From Phytoseiulus persimilis (taxonomy: Eukaryota; Arthropoda; Arachnida; Mesostigmata; Phytoseiidae), in NCBI GenBank assembly GCA_037576195.1, contig CM075103.1, forward strand, positions 37,709,250 to 37,773,249: a DNA stretch of 64,000 bases, read 5' to 3'. The notes under the pieces were generated by a model that made no database searches, was not told the origin of the DNA, and was given only the letters and a program-made list of their open reading frames with translations. Made by a program: the position numbers and the translations under genes. Below, in pieces: positions 1-12,700 of the stretch (position 1 is the first letter of the stretch; each line of letters opens with the position of its first letter).

Positions 1-2090
1 GGCATATCGCGATTCCGATTGGGGTCGCTGCTCGTGAAGATTTACATTCTCTGACGAAACCTCGTTTACAATGAGGAGGGAAAGAACTGGTCGGCATCAG
101 TCCCCGTGGGTGGCGTGATCAATGTCCTACCGTTTATGAGCACTGCGAAGGTCGACGGGAGTGATGTGAGCAGCCCTTGGGCGAAGGTTACGAACCACGA
201 GCTCAAAAGAAACTCCGAGATCAGAGCAGAACCGGAGTACAATAGGGAATCCACCTCGCCAGCGTTTGATGGTGTGCCTTGCAGCCATTGTTGAGAACAG
301 CATTGAACTCACAGAACAGCCGATTGCTCACATGCAGAGCGTGACGTGCTCCTGTGCACGAAAAGGTTCGAGGCTGTCGCAGAAGTGGTTTACGACGAAC
401 AAGCATGCGCCGAGGAATCGCGCCAAGTGAACGGAGAGTCTCACAAATGCTTCAGGAAGTACTCCCCGGACTTTTTTTCACTCGTTCGGGGGTTCTGTCG
501 TCGAGGGATGGATCACTACGGACGTCACCGACGCGGATCGAACACGCCACTTATCTCCTTAAGGATGTTGTGAGGGGTAGGGAGGAAAATTCCGGTTCCC
601 GCGAAACTAGCGGGAATATTCGGGACCTATAGCCTTTCGTGTTCCTTCTGGGTACGGTCGAGCCTACGTAGTATATATGGCCGCAAGGCGGAGTGCGATG
701 ATGGATAGGCAGCTGCCAGCACTGTCATCAACAAGCGTAGCAGTCGAAGAGTGCATCTGCATTTTATTACACCGAGGCGAGTCGGATCCGTCTCCTGAAC
801 ATAATTCAATGAACTGTGAGGTGAGCTCATCGTACTCGACAACGAGTGTATGCAAATGCATGGTCGTCGAGCAGCCTCAACGTCAGTACGCACGAACTCC
901 TTGCAAAGGATCAGTACCAATTATCGATTCGGAGTCATCATCGTACTCGGAAATTCTGTGTCTGTTCTGTGGGGGAGAGCCGGAGACGACAGGTTTCCGG
1001 AGACTCCCCTGTCCACGCGGGAAGAAATCTCATCTCACAGCTCGAATCTCCATATTTTCATTCCCAGCGTCGCCGCCTCCACTTTGAATTGTCACTCGGA
1101 TTTCCGATCGTCCTCTCACATATTCTCCACAGCCACGCGATGATGGAGCGCATCCGAAACTCGGCGCACTCGACGCGGATTGAATCCCGCAGGACAAAGT
1201 CTCTTCGACCACTCGAATTTCCCGAGAACTCTGCAAGAAAATCTGGCGCTCCGAGACACCACCCAGCTCCGAGTGGCGCGGTGTCAGCATACTTCGGAGG
1301 GCGCGTTGGCATATTATACGGTTAGCTTGATTCTCCGCTCATTTGAGAGAAGTTTCGCTGAGTCCGGAACGGGATTAAACGCTGAGCGAGTAGGTCGAAG
1401 CGCTGTCGCAACTTTCGACCGAGTTGGCGGAAAGGCGAGTTCGGAATCAAGTACCTACTTCGGTCGTAGCTATTCCGCGGAGGCCTCTCTCGACATTTCC
1501 AGCGTCGGGAATTTATTGATCACCTGTGCACGTTGCGTATCGGTGCCGTACTCAACCCGAATAGTTGTTCATCAGCGGCGCGTGAGGTCTAGGCGAGGCG
1601 TTCCCGATCTTTGCATATTCGATGGCGTTGTTATTTTCGCAGGCGGAGGGCGCCGACGTTGCTCGAGCGAACTTGATCTAAAATGTTTGGAACGTCATTC
1701 TGACGGAGGATCGAGCTGGTGTTTCCGCTCGATGGAGCGCGTGGATTCCAAGAGGTTTCTCGAAGCCCGTCTCCTCGGCGAAGTGACCCCCTCCAGTGAG
1801 ATTTGAAGCCGCTACTCCGAGTTCCCCATCGATGCCGCGTCTCTGAGCTTCGAATTTCAAAGGTCTTCCACAGCGACCGCGCTTGTTGCAGCAATAGCAA
1901 TGCCTGACAGTGCTCCTCCTTTCAAAAGACCTGATCTGTAGAGCATCGCTGGCGTTCTTTCGCTTCGCAGTGAGATGTCGCTCTGAACCGCAGGTGTCAA
2001 AAGCTGCACCTGTTCGATCATAAAGTGCTCCAGGGCAACGACTATAAAAGCCAGCGTCTCTCTCCCCGGTTCCTTAGCAACAATGATATT
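1..2090. other. No recognisable gene or mobile element
   Basis: Open frames occur on both strands, the longest being an unbroken plus-strand frame of about 208 codons at 1180-1806. Its translation shows no domain, signal peptide or repeat that I recognise. At near-balanced base composition a frame of this length can arise by chance in 64 kb. I saw no inverted-repeat termini, tandem repeats or tRNA-like boxes here. Confidence 0.5.
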
Positions 2091-3209
2091 CTATTCCCAA
2101 CTATAAAACGCAGTCGACTGGAAACGAACGTTGAAATCCCTTCCGTCGTCGAAGCCGCTCCTCCTCGCAGCTTGTAGTCCACGCGCTTCTTCCTCTCGCT
2201 GCTGCTGTTGTATGTAGGCAGTCAATCCGGCAGGAGTCGCCTTGCTCGCATTGTGTTCCCCACCAGCTCCGCATGCAGCGTCAGGCTTGAAAACGTGCAC
2301 AATAGTCGACGTAACAATGAGATCTTCAGAATCAAACCCCTGACTTCCCATTCTGTTGGGGCGTCGTGTCTGCCTCGCTTGCCTCTCGGATAACGTATTG
2401 CCGCTCCTACTACTTTCAGCGCCCGATAAGAGAGTCCCGCTGGAAGAAATAAGGTCTCCATCCGATCCAGCCTCTCGGCCCCCTCCCGGCTCTGCGAACG
2501 ATACGAGGAATCTGAGTTGGAAACGCTTTTGATGCTCACCTTCCCGTTCATCCATTTCCTCCGGTCTTCCTCCGCTCCCGATCTCGCGAGTCTAGAATCT
2601 CGACCCGGAGAGGCAGCTCGAGATGGATATGGCTTGGTCCGAACGTTCTTCCAGATCCTCCCGCTCCCGGAAACAGGCAGTCGAATCGATTTCATCTCCA
2701 TGGCGAAGGATAACCGATTCGTGTAAAGAGAACTCAGCTCCCGTGAAGCTGTTGCTGTGATCCCGAAACACTCGAGGGTTCCGTTTTTGTGATCATGGAG
2801 TTTCTGGGCCTTGGACAAAGCTTCCGTCCAGACGCTGGACGACCACAACCGGAGCCCCGGTAATCTCTTCCCCAAATAAGTGCAGGAAACTGTCTGGCAC
2901 AGATATTCCAACTATCGCCGTCCTACCGCTCGGTTTGTTCAGGAGTAAGTCGGGATCGTTTACCGTGTCAGCATTGGATCGGCAGAAACGAACGCTGAAT
3001 GGAATCGGGAACGGTCCTCGATTACGAAATGAGCTCCGAGAGAAGGTTCCATTGCTGCCGGATTCTATTGAGTTTGTGCCGCGGTCGGTGAGGAATATGC
3101 CTCGATAATCTCCTTCTCCAAGCTCGACTCCGACGCAAGGTTCATCAAGTACTGTTTCTGGGCATGGCTCTCGGAAGAGTGAACGTTGCTGACAAGGGAA
3201 ATACCTCAA
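2091..3209 (-). CDS. Possible multi-exon coding region, function unknown
   Basis: Three long minus-strand open frames overlap or abut here: about 138 codons (2793-3209), 229 codons (2222-2911) and 154 codons (2091-2555). A 229-codon frame is mildly unexpected by chance at this base composition. Strong-looking splice signals exist on the minus strand: an AAG|GTGAGC donor with the intron side at 2539, and a pyrimidine-rich TTCTTCCAG acceptor ending at 2440. These would remove 100 nt, but joining across them does not obviously give the most protein-like reading, so the model is unproven. The translations are rich in Ser, Arg and Gly and contain a short Gln run (QQQQ). No family is recognised. 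This could be a host gene, a degraded element or chance. Confidence 0.2.
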
Positions 3210-6200
3210 AAATCCTATGGAGATCCGGTCGGGATGGTGCGGATCATGTCGTCGGGGAGGAGGCTAGAAGGAGCTTACGCAACCCACCGACTCGTTCCCA
3301 CGAGCAGCGAAGCTTTGGGTCCAGTATGGAAGTTCAAACGCTGATGAAGAGTTGTGAGTGACAGCTGAACAGCGTAGGAGGAGAGCTGCTGCGATCCGAT
3401 GTTACCCACTTGAATTTGGCAGGACTCGAGTGAGAGCAAGTTTTTGGAAGGGGTCACGGGAGATCGGAAAGTCGGTAGCTTTCACAAATCAAAGAAGGAG
3501 CGGCTCCCTTCATGACAAAACTTTCGGACTCTTTTCGGAGGTCGTCCGATCCGCGGAAGTGTTTGACATCTATCGGTGCTCATTCAGTTATATTTCGCAC
3601 ATAGATCGCAGGCTTTGGTACATCGGAGAGCGTGAGACTCCGACGCCGTGAACGCTTCGGGAACCTACCCATAGTCACATGATTCGATAGCTGTTGGGAA
3701 CGGATGGTTGGCCGGGTCGACACTTTAAGGCTTATCAATTTGCAAGAGTTGAACAATGGGTTCGGCCCGCGTGCGGCTGCCTCATCGCCACATGATCACG
3801 GCAAAATGATTGTCCTCCGACATTTCTCGCATCGATTTCCTCAGCTCTCGTTCTAATCAGTGAAGCTCGAGAAGAAGCTGCTGCGGTTTGTCCGAGAACT
3901 CTCACTCTCGACTCACACCACTGTTGAATCGAAAATCTCACCACCACACGCGTTCTGAGGCGTTCTAGCTAGGAGTTTCGGGCATCGGTTATCTTGTCCA
4001 TCCCGTCCATCCACAAAGGATGATGGATTAATGAGTGTCTCAAGACGGAGTTGATCAGTTTCTGTGGCAATGAAGCATATTTCCCCAATCTATCCATGCA
4101 TTCACCTATGGATAGGTAGTTCGATGGATGATGATTGATGAATCATGCCTGAAATCCCGGGAGTCTGAGTCGTCACCTCCTGTACAGTGAACTCGGCTCT
4201 ATGGGCGTAACGGATGCTTGTATCAAAAGTCCCCTCGAGCTTTATCAGTGTGACTTCCCGCGAGAATTATTCGAATCGATCGGCAGTGATTGTCTTGTGA
4301 AGTACGTTCCACAATTCTCCGCGTAACTTTCCGGGACCCACTTCACGAGGCGGGTCCCTCCCGGTTTCGCCTTTCCCTCCGACGCCGTTTTTCGACGAGT
4401 CTACCGAAGCCCGGCCACTGCGTCGATCTCTCTGCGACCGTCGCGTTGAGCCCGATTCCCCGTGAAGCAATGGATCGTTTTATTTGTGTGCCAGAGTTTT
4501 CTCAAGCATTTCCCGCAAGGAATCGCGATCCCTGGCGGAAGTGAAGAGGATCCGCGGGACCAATGGACCTGAGAATTACACACCATAGCCACACGACCGA
4601 TGACGAAAACGAATGAAAAGATCGCTTGATAGCGAGAGCCCGGGAGGGAGAAAACGATTGCTTCCGGCCCACTACACCGGTGAGCCCTTTAGGGCCGAGA
4701 CCTTTGCCTGCCTGCTCGCCCGCGGAAACGTCTTGTGGATACTTGAATTGATGGCAGGAAGCTTTTCTTGCGTGCGGCTCCCAACCCAACACACATTGCG
4801 GCGAACTTTGATCCTGCAGGAGAGGAGTCGGCGAGTTTCGCTGTTTTCGTCCCAGGATCTAGCTGAGCATTCACGGAGTGATACATTTTTTGGTCTGAGC
4901 ACCCTTGTTCCCGGCGTATGTTGACTCCTGGAATCGGGAGGATGGAACTGATACGGTCGGATGTTTACTTTGTGAGCCGATCCTTCGTGCACAACGAGTA
5001 TCTTTCCATTCGAGACACTGGACACAGCCGTTTCTGTCCGTGTACAGAAACAGAAATGGCTTCCTTCATCGGACCTGGAGGGGAGAATGCATCGCAGACC
5101 TGTCAAACGAACGGCTCCTTGAGTGCTGATGGTTTAACATAACTCTGCAGTTGTGAAAATTTTACGAATCTCGTTCGGAAGCTCCATCCAACTTGACCAC
5201 TCCGTTCTCGAGGTTTTTTAGGCGTTTTGCGGCTTTTCATGCGTTCCAAGGTCCCATGCCGGCTGTGGTACTCATCGCCTTAATGGGCGCGACAAAATGG
5301 ATGAATGGAAACGAAGGCTCTGTGCTATCCAAAGATCGCCTACGGAAGACGAGCAGGCTTTGGTTTCGCTCTTTTGGAGATGGAGGCATCTATTCTTTAC
5401 GTTCTGTTCCGTGTCGCTCCAACGTGACCCCGGTTAATTATGGGTCTGAACCTCGAGTCGCGAGATATTTCACGCGGCAATAACTTACGAGGCTGCAGAA
5501 TCTTCCTGTAATTGAATCGCGCACTTCGCGCAAATTGCGCGAAGAATCTGCAAGTATATTGTCTCATTACGGCATCCTATGACATGCCTGATCCGTCGGT
5601 CTCCCCGCCGCTCTGCCGACAACTCTCCAGCGGCCGAGAAAAAAAGACACGCGTCAGTCAGCAGCCTCCTGGTTAATTGCAAGTCGCTCAAATGCTTGCG
5701 CCAAGGACCCTGCGTCCCTATAAACGTTTTCGAGCTTCTGTTCCATCTCTGCACCATGGGACGTTCCAGCGAAGAGCTTCGAAGAGACTTTCGCCCTCGG
5801 ACAGAGTGGAGGAACCACACGAAGGCATGTGAACTTCTTCTCTTCATCAGTTCCCTGAGCTTCAAACCTTCGTCAACCAGGGTGGGATAGGGAGCGGAGG
5901 AACGATTGTGGGCCCATGCCGACCTGGGGTTGGGCACCTTCCCCCCCTCCCCTACAGTTCGATCGGTAGGGGAACAGAGATTCTCGAACGCTCTGGAGAA
6001 CTTTTTGGCGGAATCGTTTCGGGCTCGGGCTTTTCTGATTCTTATACCTTGTGATTTGAACATAATGATTTGATTCTATTGGACCTCACATATGCACATA
6101 TGTTCCCTTTCATTTCAGGGGTGAGTTGTATTGCGTTCACAGATTATAGTTCGTTGTTCCCCATCGCCTTAGGATATCCATCGTCCTACTCAGGTCCCTC

Positions 6201-9200
6201 GCTGTTGAATCAGGGCGAAGTCCTAGTCAGTACGGGAATTTCCTTCCTCGCATTCCAGAATGACATGTTTGTCGGTTTCCGGGGCTCCACATCGAGCGCA
6301 TCGATGACCAGTTGTTGGAAAATTGCTCAGAGAAACCGTTCCCGAGTTCCAGTCGCTTGTTCCCTCCCAGAAGCTATCACGATAGCTTTATGGATAGGCG
6401 TCCATTCAAGAGCTCACACGCAACGGATAGGAAGATCATCATACGTCCTGATCCAATATCCTCGCTGTGCTGAATCTTATATTCTCCAGATGTGCTAGAG
6501 TTCGCCTTGTCGGCGATCCTGTAAGTAGCTTTGTTGGCTTGTAACGTTGTTCCTGGATCAAAGACCGCCGCCGGCTCCTTTGCCATGATCTCTGTGGCCT
6601 TGAGAAGTACAGGAAACCGGTCCCGGATATCATTGCCCACGGCGCGGGAGGAAAGACTACTGCACTCTGATCCTTCAGCGTTCGTTTGTCATTCGTTTCA
6701 TCCATCCTCGGAATCCTCCAAACTCACTCGAGCTCTCTCCAGCGTCCGCGTGAATGGCACTTGTGATCATCGCTTCGAAGAAGGAGGCTGTTCGAGCTTC
6801 AGGGCAGAGAAGAGGATACCGTCTCGAAATCCACAGCTACGCGAGATCAGGTCCGATAGCACGGCCTCCAACTAAAATCACCGCTCTCACTCGGTATGCT
6901 CCGTGGAAACTCTGCCCAGGGGGCGGGCGCTCGGCTCGGACGCGGGCTCATATGCGCTGCATCGAATGACATTTTCCTTCAACGTGACCAAAAATTCATC
7001 ACCAGCCGTTCCCCTCCTCGCAATCCTACAATCAGAACCGTTATGTTCAAAACTCCAAACTCTGGGTCCTCGAGAGATTCCGCGACAGAAGCGCTGGAGC
7101 GTCAGCTCGAGCGAAGTTAATCCTCGGAAAGCGGAAGTTCTCTTTCGACGCACCCAAACTCGGTCGGCGGAGTCTCGAAGGAGACCCACGGTGGCTTGAC
7201 TGGCTGCCTGCTTCCCTTACTCCTGATGCGGGTTTCCTATTCCCGACTCCCTCTGTCTTCCTCGGTGAGCCTGTGTGCCGGAACGGCAGCTGGCGAGAAC
7301 TAACTGTTGCTATTAGCGAAACGCCTGCAACTGCGCATTCCATACGGAACACGGAAGGCGACCATCTGCGCAGTGTGGAACTACAACGGGATCGGCCCAA
7401 GGGCCTCTCGTCGCCGACATTGTCGCGGTTCCTGGATCTATCGAGTATCTCGTGAGCTCCTGGTGCCGATACTCAATCACTGCCCAGGTCAGATCAGACT
7501 CATTACTTCTCAGGAGCCGCATCGAGCTCCTTAGAAGTCAACGGGCATTGGCAAGTTTCGCCACTCGCAGTTGACCATGGAAAATGGAACGGAAAGGTAG
7601 CCGGTCGAAGGTAGAAGAACCGGTCGAGGCAGGAGGGAGGAAACGAAAATTCCAGAACCCAGCGATCTCCACTCGCGTACTACGCGTCCTAAACGTGTTA
7701 AATGGAGCAAAGTCTTTCCCGACCTCCCTCATGAAACAACCATGAATCCTCCGCCGCGTTGGGAAGAAGGGATATGCCCTCGCTGGACGCGAGTCGTCCT
7801 TCTCGGGTTGTGCGTAAGAAACCTCACTCCTAGAGCTAAGCATCACCGCCGACTGATTTCGCCTCAGGTCTCCCCGTAAAAACGAATCTTCATCGGGGAG
7901 GGTCAGAACGCACCAATTAAAAAGTTCCGTTTCGCAGCCGCTGCAGTCGCATAAATAATTTAATTCCTCCGGAGGAGCAACACACGAGCAAAGCAGAAAA
8001 TGAAGCGGATTGAGCGAATGCTCGGGGAGAGGCTTGCTCGCGTAGCGTTGTCTTCCCCTCCCGCTCTCATTATCGTTCTCTTCATCGTCTTCCTTTTCCC
8101 TTCATCAGCTCCCTGATTCTTCTTCCCACCCTGAATCCTTGTTCGCCGTCCCATCTTTTGTGCCGTCGACTAAAAATGCGCCAGCTCTAAAAATTGAATA
8201 AAGGTTTCCGCGCGCGCCGAGTTTTTTTTTTCGTTTTCCTCCCTGATGTGCCGGCGGCTCGAGTACCGGCAGAGGGAGGAGTTTCACTGAACTCGCGCAT
8301 CCTCTTCCATTACCACAGGCGGGCGCCGTAGGTGGTGACGCAGCCTCGATGGTTTGCGAGCGAGTGAAAGAAGCATGGAATGTTACTTGCTATTCTTACC
8401 CCTCTCACCCCCGCCCCCTGCTGGGCTTCGTTCCCCGCTCCGGACTGTTCGGATCCCACTTTTTTCATAACTTGCCATCCCGGATCCCCGGCTCTTCCCC
8501 ACTGGCACAAGGGAGCGTAACAGTGATTCCGATGGAGGCTCATGTATGTTCTCGTAGCCTCAGAGCTATTGTCGCAACTTTCCCACATCCTCGGGGATGG
8601 ATCGCGGAGGGAGTGGAAGCACCGATGCGCATTCCTCTGCCGTTATTGACTCTCCATCGGAGTTCTTCACGTTTCCGCGTTCTCCGTGCCGCGCGTCAAA
8701 CAAATGCTTCTCCTCCTGTTTCAAACAGTCAGACATCCTGCAACCAGCCGCCCCGCGACAGTTGCTGGAGAAGGAGGTGGGAGGATCATGCGAGATACAT
8801 ATATGTATTATACCGCGAAAGATTGGAAGTATGCGATCGGAAGCGCGATACGATTCTATCCGAAGATGAGTTGCCTGAAGTGGCTACTTATCGATTCTAC
8901 TAATCGAATGCCTGGGATAGATGCGGGAAGGGAAATAGAAACTTTTCAGCGACAAAGAATGCTTGAGGGTCCCACATCGGAGATCGTGTGAACGTTAACG
9001 CGCACTTGGGGCCAATCCTCCGACGACGTTCTCGGACGCGGCGTATAGCAGGCGGCCTTGGGTGTTTCAAGCCATAACAATCCCGAAAATGATCAGCTCT
9101 CGGTCTAATTTCCATGAGTACGAGATTCAAAGTAAAATATGATGCTTCCCTCCCCTGAGCTCCCACGGGGAACCGTTCCCACCGAGCATGAGCCCTTGTT

Positions 9201-9303
9201 CATTCTAAGAGTCGTTTCCTTGAAAGTGGGCGAGGCTTCCCAGATCCTAGCGGAGCCGCAACGAATCGTTCCAGGGAATGAAGCTCTGAGCTCATAATCA
9301 GCG
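3210..9303. other. No recognisable gene or mobile element
   Basis: Only unassigned open frames are seen, the longest being 192 codons on the minus strand (5485-6063) and 184 codons on the plus strand (8349-8903), both without recognisable motifs. There is a short near-perfect palindrome at 5524-5544. The stretch 7950-8300 has pyrimidine-rich tracts and a T run. CATCC/GGATGG-rich simple sequence occurs at about 4000-4140. No paired termini or target duplications were found. Confidence 0.45.
5524..5544. repeat. 21-bp near-perfect palindrome
   Basis: The sequence CTTCGCGCAA-A-TTGCGCGAAG is a 10-bp inverted repeat around a single base. It could form a small hairpin or be a dyad binding site, but no gene or promoter nearby gives it a role. 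Confidence 0.6.
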
Positions 9304-9747
9304 TCAAGAGCGGGCGCACCCCTCGTCGAAGTTGACGCGGCTCTCGAGCGTGACAAACAGTCGGCGCGAAGCGCGAGAAATGAAGGAGGGCTCAAACTCT
9401 TTATCTATCTTCAGGAACTCCGGAGCGTTCGACATCACCATAACAAATTGAGAAATCTGTCGCGATCTACGAATCGAGGCTGCTGATCTAGAAATCTCAG
9501 CTGTTGACTCTGATATATGCGGTCGGAAAACATCCAGATAATTCATCGCATCGGGCTCCATCTCTTGGAACTCAATCGAGACGAACCGAAGAGCTCTCCG
9601 CTTCCACTGCTCCGAGCTCATCCTTTCCAACCAGCGCCTCGAGCTTCTCTTTTCCTCACAATTCCCTTCGAGTCGTTTCGTATGCGAGCGTCGGCGGCCA
9701 CAGTAGGCAGCAGGCATTGTTCTTGGGTCGGTCGTGCGGTAACGCAT
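9304..9747 (-). CDS. Unrecognised open frame, possible exon
   Basis: A 147-codon minus-strand frame has a fairly protein-like composition in its C-terminal two thirds, alternating charged and hydrophobic residues. A second minus-strand frame (9105-9395) overlaps its end in another phase and is also free of stops for 96 codons. No domain is recognised and no convincing splice signals join the two. It may be an exon of a host gene or a chance frame. It is listed because it is one of the better candidates in the transposon-free part of the window. Confidence 0.15.
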   Translation of the reverse strand: MRYRTTDPRTMPAAYCGRRRSHTKRLEGNCEEKRSSRRWLERMSSEQWKRRALRFVSIEFQEMEPDAMNYLDVFRPHISESTAEISRSAASIRRSRQISQFVMVMSNAPEFLKIDKEFEPSFISRASRRLFVTLESRVNFDEGCARS

Positions 9748-12700
9748 TTACGTTAACGGACTTTCGGCTCTAATTCGATGCTTTGTTGCTGTTGCTTCTG
9801 TCGCCGCCGCCACTACTACCGTCAAGTGGGATGTCGCCTCTCTGTCGTAAATTGTTTTGTTCGAAGATAAATTTGTTAGCGGTTCCGAAGACTCCGAGCT
9901 CTATCGGTGTTGGTCGTCGTCCTCATCCTCTTCCCTCCTCCAACGGCTCGTGTATTGTTGGGTGTCTTTTATTTTTTCTCGTTTCGCTTGTGTTTTCGCA
10001 CGTCGACCATACGGCCACTCGTCCATCGTACAGAGCCATCAATCCCGCGGTCGGCTAGTGTGACGGAAACCACCGCCTGACCAGTGGTCGAGGTTTTCCT
10101 CTCATGCTCTGATTGAGTTGCTTTGTCTGATTATTTTGATCTGATTTGTCGAAACACACTTAGCGGACACGTCAGTTGTGGCGACAAAGGAAATGCGGGG
10201 GACGAAAGCCGCTCCTGGCAACTCCTTTCGACGGGAGGCCCTGATTCGTTCGACGTCAAGCCATTCTGAGAATGAGGTCATACTACGATGAAGGGACTGC
10301 GGCTGTCATTGGATACTGCGCCTCAAGCCCGAGATTGGTTTCGGATATTCCATGGATGATCCGTGTGGTCGCTCGGGATTCTACTCGTGGCGTGAGCCGA
10401 ATGGCTAACCGAAATGTTGACTGGGATTCATATCGACACGAGCGAGTCAAACTACTCGCTGCATTTCATATCCGAAAGTTTTGGTTTCATCGTTTGTCTC
10501 GCGGCCGCCGCTGTATGAACTACCAATGACTTCATTGACGCTTCTAGCGGAATCGACCCGAATCGTATCTCGGCTTCATAAAGCGGTCTACAGCCATAAA
10601 GTACGGAAAGTGAGGCTTTTACAGCTTTTTCGGGGTTTCCTGGACTGCAGTGTTCTCGCAGCCGAAAACTTTTTTCCAGCTTTCATCCGCTCCATTTTTC
10701 CACGACGTCTTCCTCCTATCACCAAAACAGGCCAGAACAGGTGATATATCAAGCGCGTATGAGGGAGTGCAACGTGACTCCAAGGAGGACGGAGTCAGTT
10801 GCTTACCTCGAAATCGAAATTGTTCGCTGCAGATCGAGATTCGCCTCGTCGTTATTTGGGGAATTTCCCAGCAGGCTTACTCCGAATAACGTGAACAAGA
10901 GGTTCGAACTTTTAACCTTCACATCGCTATTCATGAACTCCTCCGCCACTTCCTCGCCGTGGTTCTGTCATTGGCGCCTGTTCCGGGATCTCCCGGTGGA
11001 ATGTTCTGACCGATGACCTGGCTTCTCTCTCAGAGTGGTTTCGAATTCGAGAACTTGAGGGTCATTCCCGGTATCTGTAGACATTCTCTCTGGGAAGGAG
11101 GGTCCTCATTCATGAGTCATATAGTGAGCTGTGAGTCCCAATGAACAATAGTGCGAGGTCTGCGAAGAAGGTTCCTGACAGTGGGGCATTGCTATCAAAG
11201 CAGCTGACACCAGGCGTAACCCCAACCGATGAGGGAGCTCGAAGGAGAATGCCGTCCTGAACTCTCCTTCGTTGGGGGAGCCGCGCGGCTCGCTCGAAGA
11301 CAGCTCGCTTGCTGATGTTGATAATGTGGTGTCGCACATATGCGCATATGTCCGGCCTGGCAACTAAAGCAGTCTAGATAACAGTTAGTTGAGTTCTCAT
11401 CGTCCTTTGTATTATTGCATGCATAAACGATGAGTCGCCGTGGAATTCCATTCCCCAACCACCAGACATTTCAAGTTTCAGTCAGCATGCTGTCAACAAA
11501 CGCCTCACTTTCAGGCTTCAGTCACATCGCTGTTCGGAGCGTTTTCCAAAAGTTTGCGGTCAACCTTGGAATGCCCGGGGTATCTCAGCATCCTAATGAG
11601 AACAGAGGCCGTGGCCGAGATTCGACAACGTTTCTCAAACTGAGAGGCTATGAGTCTGCTTCAATGTACAGCAGCGTCCAGGATGAGTCCATGGCGCCGG
11701 CCTCTGCTATTTGCGAACCAGTTTGACATTCCGAGGAGTGGATCCATCAATCTATATATATTTTGAATTAATATCACACAGCTATAAACCTTCTGTATCA
11801 GGCGCCTCCCTCAGTGTATCGTTTGGGTCTCCTCTCACTTTTCCTGAAGTGGATTCTTCGTTCTTTTGATTCCTTCACGATAGGGATCCCCGTGGAGTCC
11901 GTCACGGAGCTCTTCTGATCATCGAAATGATGGGGTGTACGTTACGGATGTCTTCCTCCCCCATCAAACACTTTATATATGCAGCGGGGATGCATTCGTT
12001 GTAATTTACTGAGGTATTCTCGTTCTGCTAGTAGGCCCGTCACCGCCAGTGCGAGAAGGTTTCTCCCCCGCCTGTTATCGCATATTCATTTCTTCCTTCC
12101 ATCGACTCGATTCCTCACTTTTCTGATGAACTTCAAACATCAGAATGGACATGAGCTCCAGCTCATCATCGATGGCCCGCGGCGATCAGACTCGTCACGA
12201 ATACCCCTAGATCCCTCAGATAAAGATGTTCCCGCCGGTTGAGGGTAAACTTCTTCCAATAGTAATTATGTGAGGAACCTCATCTGGGGATTTTTTAGGC
12301 AATTCGGTTTGTGCTCAGGCACTGATGTTCAACTGGCTTAGATGAGATAACGTGGACTCTTTCGCTCAACTGAGCCAGCGGTGCCCAATAAGAATGATGA
12401 CAACAAAAATTGTCCTCGACTTTTCGCAAAGAAAATATGCGGACTATCTTTGCGCTCAACGGTGACTGAAGCTATCCGCCACGTTCGGAAGCTCGACCAC
12501 GGTGCCCTATCGGCCCCTAAACTCGTTCAGCACCGACGGAGAGCTCAGTTCCAGCCTGACTTCGTGCGACGTGCAGGCGATTCCTTTTCCAGGTGTAATG
12601 AGAAATGGTCGTCGATATCAACGCAGAATTGATCTCCCGGCGGGTGCACAACCGCCTCCGGTGAGAAGCTCGCTCGAACGTGTTCCTCATTCTCCCAAGC

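Noticed and set aside
1180-1806. 208-codon plus-strand frame as a gene
   Set aside because: No recognisable domain, no splice or context support, and a length that chance can produce at this base composition in 64 kb.
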